A DNA stretch of 64,000 nucleotides from Adiantum capillus-veneris (taxonomy: Eukaryota; Streptophyta; Polypodiopsida; Polypodiales; Pteridaceae): the NCBI GenBank assembly GCA_014529385.2, contig CM043971.1, forward strand, positions 58,353,709 through 58,417,708, given 5' to 3'. How positions within the stretch are numbered: the first letter of the stretch is position 1; each line of letters starts with the position of its first letter. A program made the position numbers and the translations under genes. Positions 23,942-33,973 of the stretch are shown here, in pieces. The notes below the pieces were generated by a model. The model did no database searches. It had not been told where the DNA came from and worked only from the letters and a program-made list of their open reading frames with translations.

Positions 23942-24117
23942 CGGCCCTTGGAATTACAATTATAAGGGCGGCATGCACTCAATGACCTAGCACTAGAAGA
24001 ATCAGACGATGGATTTTTTTTCAGTCCGACTTGGCTAGATGCCCATGGAACTACAACTATAGGGGTGTCAAGCACTCAACGAGCAAAATTCCAAAAGAAT
24101 CAGACGGTGGATTTTTT
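23861..24117 (+). repeat. 3' UTR tandem repeat, about 100-bp period
   Basis: GAATCAGACG-TGGATTTTT recurs at 23861, 23998 and 24097, with a related start near 23893. The units share the block CAACTATA(A/-)GGG and a CACTCAA motif. The array begins inside the end of the third ORF and runs close to the purine tract. Similar 3' UTR arrays are known in large plant gypsy elements. Confidence 0.7.
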
Positions 24118-24148
24118 CTCGGAAATTTTGGAATCTTGCCAAAATTCA

Positions 24149-24164
24149 AGAAAGGAGGGAAGGA
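24149..24164 (+). other. Polypurine tract
   Basis: AGAAAGGAGGGAAGGA ends three bases before the 3' LTR at 24168, the expected plus-strand primer position. Confidence 0.75.
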
Positions 24165-24167
24165 TTT

Positions 24168-24631
24168 AGATGGTTGAGACAGTCTCACTGGGTGGGAACC
24201 GGCTCTTGTGAGACGAGCAGTGGCTCAGTGAGGAATTACCACGACAGTTACCACAGTAATTCCCAAGGCATATAAATAGGACCCATTACATTGTAATCGG
24301 GTTGTCATTTGGGATGGCATTTGTCGGCTGTACTTCTGCTTAGCTTTTGATTCATAATCCTTAGTTCCCGAGTTGTTCTTGAGCTGCAACATCTTTATCT
24401 GTAATCCTAAATAAAACAGTCCAGTGTACTCCAGTCATACATACTTTGTACTCATTCTCTCTGAGTCTGAATCTAAACATCATTCTCAGTACTTCAGTCT
24501 GTTTCTCATTCCAGTAGATGTATTCCAGTTCATTTTCTATTTCCTTTTCCAGTCTACTGCTAACACATCACCCGTAGCTGTAAACTTCTAAAACTGGAAT
24601 CAGCTATCTAAAGAGATCAGCTCCAATTCCA
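24168..24631 (+). repeat. 3' LTR of the 10.9-kb gypsy element
   Basis: It is the partner of 13737-14206 with scattered substitutions and a 12-14-base indel near 24305. It ends TTCCA before ATTAT. Confidence 0.88.
24271..24278 (+). promoter_or_regulatory. TATA box in 3' LTR
   Basis: TATAAATA is in the same context as 13840-13847. Confidence 0.55.
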
Positions 24632-24636
24632 ATTAT
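24632..24636. repeat. Target-site duplication ATTAT (right)
   Basis: It is identical to 13732-13736. Confidence 0.7.
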
Positions 24637-24879
24637 CAAGCCTACGCTCTTATTTCTAAGTGAGCATAGGTGGTAGCTTACTTTAGGATTAACTAGTTGT
24701 GTTTGAGCCAATGGCCCTTACCTCCCAAGGAAGAGAAGTTCATTGGTGAATTTAGGCATTGCCTAGCTGTCTCTAATCTTTGGTTTTACCTTTCTGTTAA
24801 TAAAGGATTGTGTCATTAGGGTCTCTTGATGTTCTAAGCGTCCCCTCTTACTCCCATGAGACATAGATAGAGGATTATC

Positions 24880-25370
24880 GTAGATCATTAATAGTTTATA
24901 GCATGCACCACATAGAAAAGGTATAATATTTATCAAAAGCACTATATATTGTGCACTATATGACAAAGCTATAATATTTTAGCAATATGGTATATAGCAT
25001 GCACCATATACCAAAGCTATGATATTTTATCAATAGTTCATAATCCATGCATCAAAGTATAATAATTTATCAATGGATATAATTCAAGCACAATTTTGTA
25101 GTAGTTAATCAATAGGCTAAACTAAACTAAATCCACAAGTCATCATGATTTAGATGAAAACCTTCTACCACACCATGATAGAAAAGCATAGAAAATCCAT
25201 GAGCAAAGTTGAATAGCTCACCAATAGCACAAACTATCCATTATAGAGCACATAGCTAAATAACTCATTAGTAGCATATATCACATGCCATATGGCACAT
25301 ATCTGCATAGCTTATCAATAGCACATACTACATACTTTATAGCACTAACTCCACAAGCTACATGATAGCC
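24880..25370. repeat. Degenerate 45-50-bp tandem array
   Basis: Units of about 48 bases end in TTATCAA(T) and contain GCATGCACCATATA or related GCAC(A)TA blocks: clear starts are near 24902, 24951, 24999 and 25044, then after a diverged gap near 25215, 25260 and 25310. I count at least eight recognisable units. It is AT-rich and non-coding. The 240 bases before it (24637-24879) hold no gene. Confidence 0.65.
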
Positions 25371-25862
25371 TCACAAAACACGACAATAGAAATGCATACA
25401 TAAGTCTTGTATGGCTCTCTCAATAGCGAACTTTGCATTGTCCGAATCTGATATAGCAAGCTCCACTCTTTTGAGTGCTCTATCACTCATAAGTTGAGTC
25501 TCCTCCCCATGAAACTTCTCAAATTCCATGGATCTACCAAACAAAATTGACTGAAACCTCCTTGTGAATGTACCTTGATGCACCTGAGAATTGATCTCCT
25601 ACAACACTTTGCATTAAAGCTTCCCACTCCTTACAACCATGAACCTTTTTGGTACACATCCCAATGATGGTGTATAAGCCTCATCAAAATATTGTACGAC
25701 TTTTTGTGGTTGCCTACATGCGGCTTTGGGTAGGTGAAGATGCATGACCAATCTTCATCTAAAATGTAATTTTCCCATGTATTCTATAAGGATCCACACC
25801 GTCAAGGGACAAACCCCTCTCCTCATGAAGCTTATACGTAGAGTGGCAAAATGTATTTTTCA
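25371..25862. other. No gene recognised
   Basis: A 70-codon minus frame at 25371-25583 lacks known motifs. Part of this stretch may belong to the 5' LTR of the copia element ending at 26172, whose outer end I could not define. Confidence 0.35.
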
Positions 25863-26174
25863 GGGGCAAGGGAACCTATTTAATGTGGGAGGTACAAAAT
25901 GAGGGCTCAAATTTCACGATGGTGAAATCCTTGTCCTTGCATTTATGTTACCATATACATGTGGTAGTGATGTGTGTGAACACACTAGGACCGCCGGGGC
26001 ATTTTTTCCCTCTTTACGAGGTTTTTTCCCCCGAGCATTGTATATACGCCCATCACTCTAGGGCTATCTATCTTTCCATTGCACACTAAGTAACATACTC
26101 TCTATTGTGTGCCTCGAGCTTCCTTCATCTTCTCCAAGATGTGTGCGTTTCTCTGCAACCCTAATTCTAACAAT

Positions 26175-26186
26175 TGGTATCAGAGC
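26175..26186 (+). other. Primer binding site, exact tRNA-iMet type
   Basis: TGGTATCAGAGC lies two bases after an LTR end reading CTAACA (26172). This is the canonical plant copia primer site. Confidence 0.9.
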
Positions 26187-26534
26187 AGGTTACGTCCTCC
26201 CGGGCTTAGTCGCCAGCTGCTCCAGCACACGCCTGCTCACTTTCTCCGATTACAGTGAGGTTTGGCGAGCGTTTGCAGGTCAACAAACATTTCGGGCAAG
26301 CTCGTAGATCTTAGTCTGCTCATATTTTTTATTCGGGCTCATTTCGGCCTCCGTTTCCACTACAGGCAAGTCTACACAGGCTATTTCGTCATTTTGTGTA
26401 GAATTTCTGTCAGTGCCATTTTTTGCATAACAAGTGCCTTACAGTCTTCTACGGTTTGTGATATATAGCACGTGTTGTTCCCGCTTCATATCTCCTCTTT
26501 TCGGGCAGTTTTCACATCAAGTGCAGCATTTACC

Positions 26535-27555
26535 ATGGCTAACGACAACACAGATGTGTTCAAGATGTTTGCTGCTGAGGACAGGTTGGATGGGGACAAT
26601 TACCCTATGTGGGCTTACATGATGCAGCATGTTCTTGTGTCAAAGGGCGTCTGGAATATTGTGCAGGTCATTGATGTACGTCTTGGTTCTGAGGATGCAG
26701 GCGATGTTGAGGATGTTGCAGGTCTTGCTGCAAGGATTGTTGCTATCAGAGTTGTTTTGCCTACAGCAGAACGAGCTCGTTGGGATATAAAGGATGCGTA
26801 GGCTCATGCATTGCTTCTGTTGTCTATGAAGCGCACCATTGTTCCTCACATCCATTCAGCAAAATTTGCAAAATAGGCTTGGGATATTCTAGCTGGTCTT
26901 TATGCAAGTCGCAATGAGGCTAAAATTGCTTTGCTGTGTAAAGAGTTGGAGTCGAAGATTATGCATGAGGAAGATGATATGGACACTTTCCTTGCTAGTG
27001 TCAAGGTATCAATGAGCAACTTATTTCTGCACATGAAGTCATTTCAGACAGTTCCCTTGTGCAGACTGTTCTTGATGCCTTACCAGATTCTTACCAGACT
27101 TTTGCTAGTACTTGGAGACTTATGACCCAAGGAAATCTAGAAGTTGTCAAGTTTGATGCATTATGCACATTGTTGTTGCAAGATTCACTTTCCAGAAAAA
27201 ACAAGACTAGACAGCGTGCAGTTAAACAGGATTTTATTGCTTCTCAAAGAAAGGGTGGTAATAGGAATGCAGCCACTTCTTATGGTTCTGTTGCGAGTGG
27301 CAAAACTTATGTTCCCAATGCTTCTGCTAGCAGCACTTCGTCTGGCAATTCTGGTGATAAGGGAAAAAAGAAGATGTGTTGCCAATATTGTAAAGCTAAT
27401 GATCACTTGATCAAGTCGTGTCCTAAGTTGAAGGCCAAAGAGGCTAAGAAGAAAGAGGGTGGTCCCACTGCAAATGCTGGTTCCACTACAAATGCAGCCA
27501 TTGTTGAGTCTTCTGTAAAAGGAGACTGTAATGCTGATGTTGATGCAGAATAGGC
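26535..27555 (+). pseudogene. Copia gag with zinc knuckle
   Basis: It starts MANDNTDVFKMFAAEDRLDG at ATG 26535; the DRLDGDNYPMWAYMMQHVL block is the usual F-G-NY--W---M opening. TAG stops follow at about 26799 and 26873. After a frameshift near 27040 comes QTVLDALPDSYQTFASTW and then a knuckle CQYCKANDHLIKSC (CX2CX4HX4C) near 27380-27420. The frame ends at a TAG (27551-27553) just before the protease. This is a typical gag length of about 340 codons. Confidence 0.88.
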
Positions 27556-27990
27556 TTTTAGCACAGACTACACTTACAATCCTGTTGTCATGATGCATGC
27601 TTGTCAGTTGCTACAGATTCACATGTGTGGTATTTTGATAGTGGTGCTACAAAGCACATTACCTCACATCGTGAATTGTTCACCTCTCTCCTCCGTACCT
27701 CATGGAAATTTAGTCACTTGTGCCAACAATGTCTCTTATCCGGTTCAGGGAGTTGGAATGATTGTGCTTACTACTGCTAATGGTAGTTCTTTCACACTTG
27801 TTGATGCACTTTATGTACCTGGGATCGAGAAGAATCTTTTGTCTGTATCCGCACTTGCTAGACTTGGACTTGTAGTCAAATTGTTGGATGACTGATGTAC
27901 AGTTCATGATCTCAGTTTTGGTGATGAAATTGTTGCATCTGGCCTTTTGTGCCGTGGGCTGTATAAGCTCACTTTGTATGACAAGTGTGG
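27556..27990 (+). pseudogene. Copia protease
   Basis: VWYFDSGATKHITSHRELF around 27625-27680 keeps the Asp-Ser-Gly active site (codons 27636-27644). A frameshift then leads to TTANGSSFTLVDALYVPGIE and KNLLSVSALARLGL. A TGA at 27893 follows. This is the usual copia block order between gag and integrase. Confidence 0.85.
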
Positions 27991-28940
27991 ACAAAATTTT
28001 GCAAATGCAGTTGCAGATTCAAGGGCTATTTCAGATGCAAAACTTTGGCATGCACGTTTTGCCAGTTTGCTACGTTTGAAGAAATTTGATATGGTTGCTT
28101 CTTTGCCACCTCTTGAAGCACCTGTCAAACATGTTTGTGAAGGCTGTATTTTGGATAAGATGCAGCGTTCTAAGTTTCCAAAGGATGGTTCAGTTCGGGC
28201 CAAATGCTGGTTGTGGCTTGTGCATAGTGATGTTTGTGGGCCCATGAAACTCCGTCCTTGGCCAACTACCTTTACTTCGTGACTTTCATTGATGGTTACT
28301 CCAGGCATGCATGGGTATTCCGGTTAAAGTGAAGTCCGAAGTTTTTATGTCCTTCAAACAATTTCTGGCTATGGCTGAAAATGTCTCAAAATGTACTATG
28401 GGCACCCTCCGTTCCAATCGAGGGGGGGAGTATATGTCTTATGAATTCAATGCATTTCTGGCTAGTCGTGGGATAAAACACCAATGTACAGTGTCTTATA
28501 CACCTCAGCAAAATGGTGTTGCTGAGAGGAGAAATAGATCACTTACAGAAATGGCAGGATGTATGGTCAAAAGTCAAGCTTTGCCGCATTCTTTTTTGCT
28601 TGAGGCCATCATGTGTGCCACTTATGTACTAAATAGGTGTCCTAAGAAAGCTTTGTAGTCTATTAGTCCATATGAAGCATGGCATGATAGAAAGCCTTCT
28701 ATTGAGCACATGCGTGTTTTTGGCTATTTGGCATATGCTTTGGTGCCACAAACACAGCGCAGAAAATTGGACGATAAGGCTGTCAAATGTATTTTTGTTG
28801 GTTATAGTGCTGAAAGCAAATGTTACAGGTTGTATCATCCGCAAACAAAACGTATTATGGTTTCATGGGATGTAGTGTTTGTGGAAGATTTTGTTCAACC
28901 CTTGCTGTCACGTACTAGAGACAGTAATGTAAGCTCACAG
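27991..28940 (+). pseudogene. Copia integrase with a mutated catalytic Asp
   Basis: The pre-integrase block shows LWHARFASL (second His of the HHCC set lost) and HVCEGCILDKMQRSKFPK. The first core Asp is in LVHSDVCGPM. After frameshifts the second block reads SNRGGEYMSYEF, where members have SDRGGEY: codon 28416-28418 is AAT. The Glu is kept in QQNGVAERRNRSLTEMA. LEAIMCATYVLNRCPKKAL is followed by a TAG near 28656 where the 9.9-kb fragment has CAG. The zinc, core and C-terminal order is normal. Confidence 0.88.
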
Positions 28941-29985
28941 GACATTTATGACACTTTGTTGTCTCTTTTCAATGGTGGAAATACGAATGTAAGTTCCACT
29001 GAGGCAAATGTACAGCCTATGGGGGTTTCTGAAAATGTTACAGATCAGCCTATTACTGATGCAGATGTACATGTACTTGATGAGGAAAGGGCTGAAAATG
29101 AGCAGGCTAGATGTATGCCAAAATGGCCAGTGCACACTTTGCGTGACAGTAAATTGGATGCACCTTTGTCTAGTCATACTCGTTCAAGCTCTCGCCATGC
29201 ATCTTATGCATCAGATTGTTATGCTTTGGCTGTGTCTAGCTTACATGATGTTGAGGAGCCTCTGTCTTTTGATGAAGCACATAATTCAAAAAATTGGATG
29301 GCTGCCATGCAATCAGAATATGATGCACTTATAGAAAATGACACATGGACTTTATGTGATTTGCCTCCTGGCAAAAAGGCCATTGGTACAAAGTGGGTTT
29401 ACAAGTTGAAACACAAGCCGAATGGCGAGATCGATCGCCATAAGGCTCGACTTGTTGCAAAGGGTTATGCACAGCAAAAAGGCATAGATTATGAAGAGAC
29501 TTTTGCTCCCACTTGTCGTATGACTACTATGTGTTTTCTATGTGCATTGGCAACTCATTTTGGTTGGGATGTACATCAATCAAACATTGTTACTGATTTC
29601 TTGAATGGTGACATATTTGAGGAAGTTTATGTAACGCAGTCTCATGGTTTTGTCAAGAAAGGACAAGAGGACAAAGTGTGCAGATGTAAGAAGGCTTTAT
29701 ATGGGTTGAAGCAATCTCCTCGTGCTTGGTATGAGAAAGCAAACACTCATTTTGTCAAACAAGGATTTCGTAACAGTCCAACAGAAAGCACATTGTATGT
29801 AAAGCGTGAGGGTGATGTACTTCTTATTGTGGTTCTTTATGTCAATGATTTGCTGATCACTGGACCAAATGAGAGACATATTGCTGAATTTAAGGCTGAT
29901 TTGAATTTTACTTTTAGGATGAAAGATTTGGGGCTGTTGCATCATTACTTGGGTACATAGTTTAAGTAGTGTGATGGTGGTATTG
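28941..29985 (+). pseudogene. Copia reverse transcriptase with two Asp-to-Asn changes
   Basis: KNWMAAMQSEYDALIENDTW opens the domain, followed by GTKWVYKLKHKPNGEIDRHK and AKGYAQQKGIDYEETFAP. Motif A reads QSNIVTDFLNGD where members have QMDVKTAFLNGD (Asn codon 29583-29585). Motif C reads LYVNDLLITG in place of YVDD (Asn codon 29844-29846). ALYGLKQSPRAWYEK is intact. Two TAG stops lie at 29958 and 29967. Loss of both catalytic Asp residues would abolish polymerase activity. Confidence 0.9.
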
Positions 29986-30780
29986 CCTTGTGTCAGAAAA
30001 GTTACATAGAGACATTGCTATGTAAGTTTGGACTTGAGGATTGCAAACCTATTGCCACTCCCATGGAAACAGGTTTGAAGTTGAGTCTACATGATGCTGG
30101 CGATCCTGCTGATGTCACTCTTTATCAAATTGCTATTGGCTGCCTCATTTATGTATGCAACACGAGGCCGGATATTCAGTTTGCAGTCTCACAGGTCAAC
30201 AGATTTATGCATAACCCAGGGTCTAAGAATTGGCAGGCTGTCAAGAGGATTTTCCGCTACCTTAGTGGAACTTCACATCTTGGCTTGTTTTATCCCAAGG
30301 GGGGATCATTGCCGCCAGACTTACATGCTTTTTCAGACTCAGATTGGGCTGGTTGTTTTGACATGGGACTGTCCACAAGTGGTTTTTGTTTCATGCTTGG
30401 CAGTTCATGTATATCATGGTTGAGCAAGAAGCAATCTACTGTGGCCACTTTGAGTTGTGAGGCTGAGTACAGGGCAGTCTTCACAGCTATTGTTGAGTGT
30501 GTATGGCTCAGACGCTTTATGGCTGATTTGGGTGTTGGACAGGACACTACCAACACTATCAACACTGACAGTCAGAGCGCATTGGCAGTTGCGAGGAACC
30601 CAGTTTTTCATGCTCGCACAAAGCACAATGAGATGCATTACCACTATTTCAGGGAGAGGCTCTCAGCAGGAGAGATCAGCTTGGCTTATGTGCCAACATA
30701 GGACAACCTTGCAGATCTCGTGAGAAGCTTGAAGCTTTCCACAAAGCTTTGGGCTTACTCCCCTTTGTGGACTGATCATG
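29986..30780 (+). pseudogene. Copia RNase H
   Basis: This 237-codon frame includes SQVNRFMHNPGSKNWQAVKR, HAFSDSDWAGCFDMGLSTSG, STVATLSCEAEYRAVFTAIV and TDSQSALAVARNPVFHARTK, keeping the Asp-Glu-Asp set. It ends at a TAG (30699-30701) inside AYVPT-DNLADLV, where relatives have Gln or Lys, then continues open to about 30760. Confidence 0.9.
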
Positions 30781-30840
30781 TCCTCCGGGCATGGCACTTC
30801 CCTTTACTCATGTGCCAGCTCTCATTCACCGCATCACTCC

Positions 30841-30849
30841 AGGGGGGAT
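30841..30849 (+). other. Polypurine tract of the copia element
   Basis: AGGGGGGAT directly precedes TGATGAATTAAG, which looks like an LTR start. The LTR itself cannot be followed beyond the microsatellite at 31045. Confidence 0.6.
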
Positions 30850-31042
30850 TGATGAATTAAGCCTTATTACTTTTTGGTAAACGCTATTCTCTATACAAAT
30901 TGTCTAGCATACACTTCATATGCTTGCTCATGTTTTACCTTATGCACTTCTCACATAATTGCTTATCTTTTAATTTGTAGGCAGGCCTTGTGATTTTATC
31001 ACTTTTTTATCATACTATTGCCGCCCCGCAGGCCAATACTAC

Positions 31043-31044
<2 letters not shown>

Positions 31045-31100
<56 letters not shown>

Positions 31101-31131
31101 GTTTTGTTTTCTATCACCACCATCGTAGGCC

Positions 31132-31186
<55 letters not shown>

Positions 31187-31228
31187 TTTTGTTTTCTATC
31201 ACCACCATCGTAGGCCTGTGTGTGTGTG

Positions 31229-31280
<52 letters not shown>
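31045..31280. repeat. Compound (GA)n(GT)n microsatellite with 85-bp duplication
   Basis: (AG)26 at 31045-31097 is followed by two copies of an 85-base unit (starts 31096 and 31181). Each unit holds the unique sequence GATGC-TTTTGTTTTC and CACCATCGTAGGCC, then (TG)n and (GA)n. The duplication boundaries fall in the repeats, suggesting unequal exchange. Confidence 0.9.
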
Positions 31281-31319
31281 TCTTGAGCACCAATAGCAGT
31301 CAAAGTCGTAACAACAACC

Positions 31320-31703
31320 ATGGGAAAACACGTGGTACGAGAGTTGGGCAAAAAAGGCCTTGGAAATGAGTGGAAGAAGCCCTTTGCAAACTGATCCTCC
31401 CATGCCGAGGGCATTGTTCTTGAGAGGATTGGTATTGAAGACAAGCAGCCCAACTCTGCCATTCAAGAATGTGCCAGGGTTTAGCTTATCAAGGATGGAA
31501 AGATTAAGATTGTTGCCTTTGTTCCAAATGATGGTTTCCTGAACTACATTGAAGGAAATGATGAAGTGTTGATTGTTGAGTTCGATCATAAGGGACATGC
31601 TATTGGTGATATTCTTGGAGTGCGGTTCAAGGTTGTGAAGGTATATTCTGAAGTGTCACTCCTTGCCCTCTTCAAAGAAAGAAGAAAAGGCCAAGGTCTT
31701 AAG
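31320..31703 (+). pseudogene. RPS23: Processed pseudogene of 40S ribosomal protein uS12
   Basis: Starting at ATG 31320 the frame gives MGK, skips the basic N-terminal part of the normal protein, then continues [57 protein letters not shown] and LLALFKEKKKRPRS before a TAA at 31701. Family members are about 142 residues; here about 25 residues are missing near the start and single codons are added. Two stops interrupt the frame: TGA at 31392 and a TAG (31482) where the protein has Gln in CARVQLI. No intron interrupts the coding part, so a reverse-transcribed mRNA copy is likely. No poly(A) or target duplication is visible. Confidence 0.9.
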
Positions 31704-31772
31704 ATCTGAGAGGATGTGTGAAGGTCCAACAGGATTCCTACCTTTAATTTCATGAGATGAGACAACTGCTAC

Positions 31773-31814
<42 letters not shown>

Positions 31815-31815
31815 A
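31773..31815. repeat. (TG)n(AG)n microsatellite
   Basis: (TG)10 passes directly into (AG)11. Confidence 0.95.
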
Positions 31816-32732
31816 ATATTGAATGGCCTACGGCGGCGATGGGTCATTCAAAGTGCAAAACACAACCATAGCTAGCGTAGAACAAGCATCAAAGGATTCT
31901 TTACTTCTAACAAAAGCAAGCAAGTAGAAGAATCCATGGCCTAATCATGTGGAGTCTCGACCACATCCACTATAGTAGTAATTATGATAGCAATAAGCAA
32001 CAGAGGGGGAATCACCACCCAACACATGAGGAGGAAGCTATCTACCACAACAATGCAAATTTGCTCTGCTAGACTTCACTTCATGTCTGCCATCACTGGC
32101 ATCAATGGTGGCAAGAGATAGTGGTAGCCCAGGTGTGCAAAATATCCCTAGGTTTGTCGCGTTTAACTCCACCTACTGCTTGGTGCTATGATCTTGTTGT
32201 GATGTACCATCGACCCCACTTGCTTCTGCACATTGCTAGCACAAGGCCGACAATTTTTGACAGGGTTGGCAATTCTAGGTGCTCTAGATGTCACCAACGA
32301 TCTCACGCCTACCACGGCCTACTAGCCAACGTTGCTCTACAAGCTTCAAGTAGAGTTTGTCTCTCTTGACTAGAAGTCGGCTAAGGAAACAACCTCCACT
32401 TGTCAGTGACCCTCTCTACCTTGGACTACACGTGGCCATGGTTGATGCAGCTTGCTCCTAAGTGTGTCGGGGCATACTTGGCATAGTTATATGTTACAGA
32501 GAATTGTGTCTCGTGTGACCACTCCCTAATTGGAAGCATTTGTCCAATACTTGCTTCTTAAATATTCACCTTATCCATTAGATCTTTAGGTTTTTTACCT
32601 TATCAATTAATATGTTTTTTGACCTTGTTCATTGGTTAAATGAGATCGAGAGCTTCACACTTTGAAATACTTTGAGCACATGTCTGAGCACATAGTAGCT
32701 TTAACACAATGCATACATTACTTTGTTTACAT

Positions 32733-32735
<3 letters not shown>
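31816..32735. other. No gene recognised
   Basis: There are short frames only; no domain, LTR or repeat structure that I can name. Confidence 0.45.

Positions 32736-32770
<35 letters not shown>
32736..32770. repeat. (GA)n microsatellite
   Basis: Uninterrupted (GA)17. Confidence 0.95.
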
Positions 32771-32773
<3 letters not shown>

Positions 32774-33068
32774 CATAAGAACTTTGAGACATTTGTAGTA
32801 CACGTTTTTTCCCTCTGAATAAGTTTCTGTTGAGAAGCGGGGTTTTCCCCCATCATGTAGGGGATTGCCAACCCCCTTTGACCTCCCAACAAGCCCTTGT
32901 CAACAACTAAACCTAGCTAGGTGTATTGTGCCTTCCTTATGGAAGCTCATGACGTGGCAGAAAGTTACAATCTTAGGATTATTTTTGGACTTGGCCTCAA
33001 GCTTATATATTACCGGCTCTGAAGAGTTTAGAGAGAGAGTTCCATCACAAGCCTATCACCAAGGCACA

Positions 33069-33071
<3 letters not shown>

Positions 33072-33116
<45 letters not shown>

Positions 33117-33118
33117 GA
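33072..33118. repeat. (GA)n microsatellite
   Basis: (GA)n with one TA interruption near the right end. Confidence 0.95.
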
Positions 33119-33293
33119 TGTCATTGACAAAAATGAACAAAATTTCAAAGGCTCTTTAAATTCATTTGTGGTACAAGGTACATGTAGTGATGCACTTGTG
33201 GTCAAGTAGGTGCTATTGCCCCATAATGCTACCTTTAAATTTTCTCGATTTTGAGTTTGCTCGTAAAATGTTCGCTTGGACTACGGAACTCTT

Positions 33294-33298
<5 letters not shown>

Positions 33299-33388
<90 letters not shown>
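33299..33388. repeat. (TG)n(AG)n compound microsatellite
   Basis: About 27 TG units pass directly into about 17 AG units. Confidence 0.95.
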
Positions 33389-33390
<2 letters not shown>

Positions 33391-33616
33391 CAACTTATGA
33401 ATATCATCTCTGTATCATTCCAATTTTATTTTATTCTTCAAATCTTTAAAATAATTTGGGATTCTTTAGACATTAAAAGTTTTCTAAACCCTCCACTTAT
33501 CCACACATAACCCTTCCCTCTATCCCTACACAATGCTGACGAGAGAGGATGCTTGTAGCCCAACATAATGTTAAAGAGCAGCCGCTCATGTGTGTCTCCC
33601 TTCATTTGGCAATGTG

Positions 33617-33666
<50 letters not shown>
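33617..33666. repeat. (CT)n microsatellite
   Basis: About 25 CT units. The bases from here to the LTR at 33974 hold no gene. Confidence 0.95.
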
Positions 33667-33672
<6 letters not shown>

Positions 33673-33973
33673 AGCCCTCAAGATCAAGAGAGAGTTATCA
33701 TCCTTAAATGTTAGATTGACAAAAGCATGCTTGAAGACTATGGGTATAATGGTGAAAAGTGACAAATTGAATCCACTAAGTTTCTAGCAGAGAAAGAAAT
33801 GTAGGCCATGATCTTCGCTACAATGTGAGAAAAGTAAGTTTGATGTGAAAGTTGAGCACTCAATTAAGGTATGATGCTCATACCCTCAAAAAGGAGCTCT
33901 CCTATAGCCGCTCAATGTCCGTCTCACATTTAAGGGAGTGAGAGCTAAGCCAAATGGCCAGTATGGTATAGGT

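Larger units (their letters stand above)
13737..24631 (+). mobile_element. Complete but decayed Ty3/gypsy element with a third ORF, 10.9 kb
   Basis: Direct LTRs of 470 and 464 bases flank gag, protease, RT, RNase H and integrase in gypsy order, then an additional ORF of about 3.5 kb, a tandem-repeat 3' UTR and a purine tract. The flanks carry ATTAT on both sides. The RT motif is IFMDDFTVYS. The single RNase H before integrase and the FMDDF motif are closer to Athila-type elements than to Tat types, but I cannot place the lineage without a tree. At least 20 in-frame stops and several frameshifts make it non-functional. Confidence 0.9.
25863..31040 (+). mobile_element. Ty1/copia element with full gag-pol, decayed
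   Basis: It consists of an LTR end at 26172, an exact iMet primer site, gag, protease, integrase, RT and RNase H in copia order, and a purine tract at 30841-30849 followed by a TGATGAATTAAG LTR-like start. I could not align the sequence left of 26172 with that right of 30850, so the LTRs are truncated or replaced and the outer limits are approximate. Seven in-frame stops are TAG and one is TGA; several catalytic residues are changed. Confidence 0.82.

Noticed and set aside
24880-25370. CRISPR-like array
   Set aside because: Repeats are degenerate along the whole unit with no conserved repeat/variable spacer split, and the DNA is plant nuclear.
25660-26172. Complete 5' LTR of the copia element
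   Set aside because: Faint similarity of 25665-25690 to the sequence after the purine tract at 30850 does not extend, so I did not mark a full LTR pair.
13737-30780. TAG reassigned to glutamine
   Set aside because: Plant nuclear genes use the standard code, the RPS23 retrocopy shows the same change, the 9.9-kb scrap retains CAG at one site, and frameshifts also occur. CHG deamination explains the bias.
31000-31598. 199-codon minus-strand frame rich in Ser-Leu repeats
   Set aside because: It is a translation of GA and GT microsatellites plus the antisense of the RPS23 copy. Similar repeat-peptide frames at 49015-49443, 50742-51433 and 51608-51965 were dropped for the same reason.
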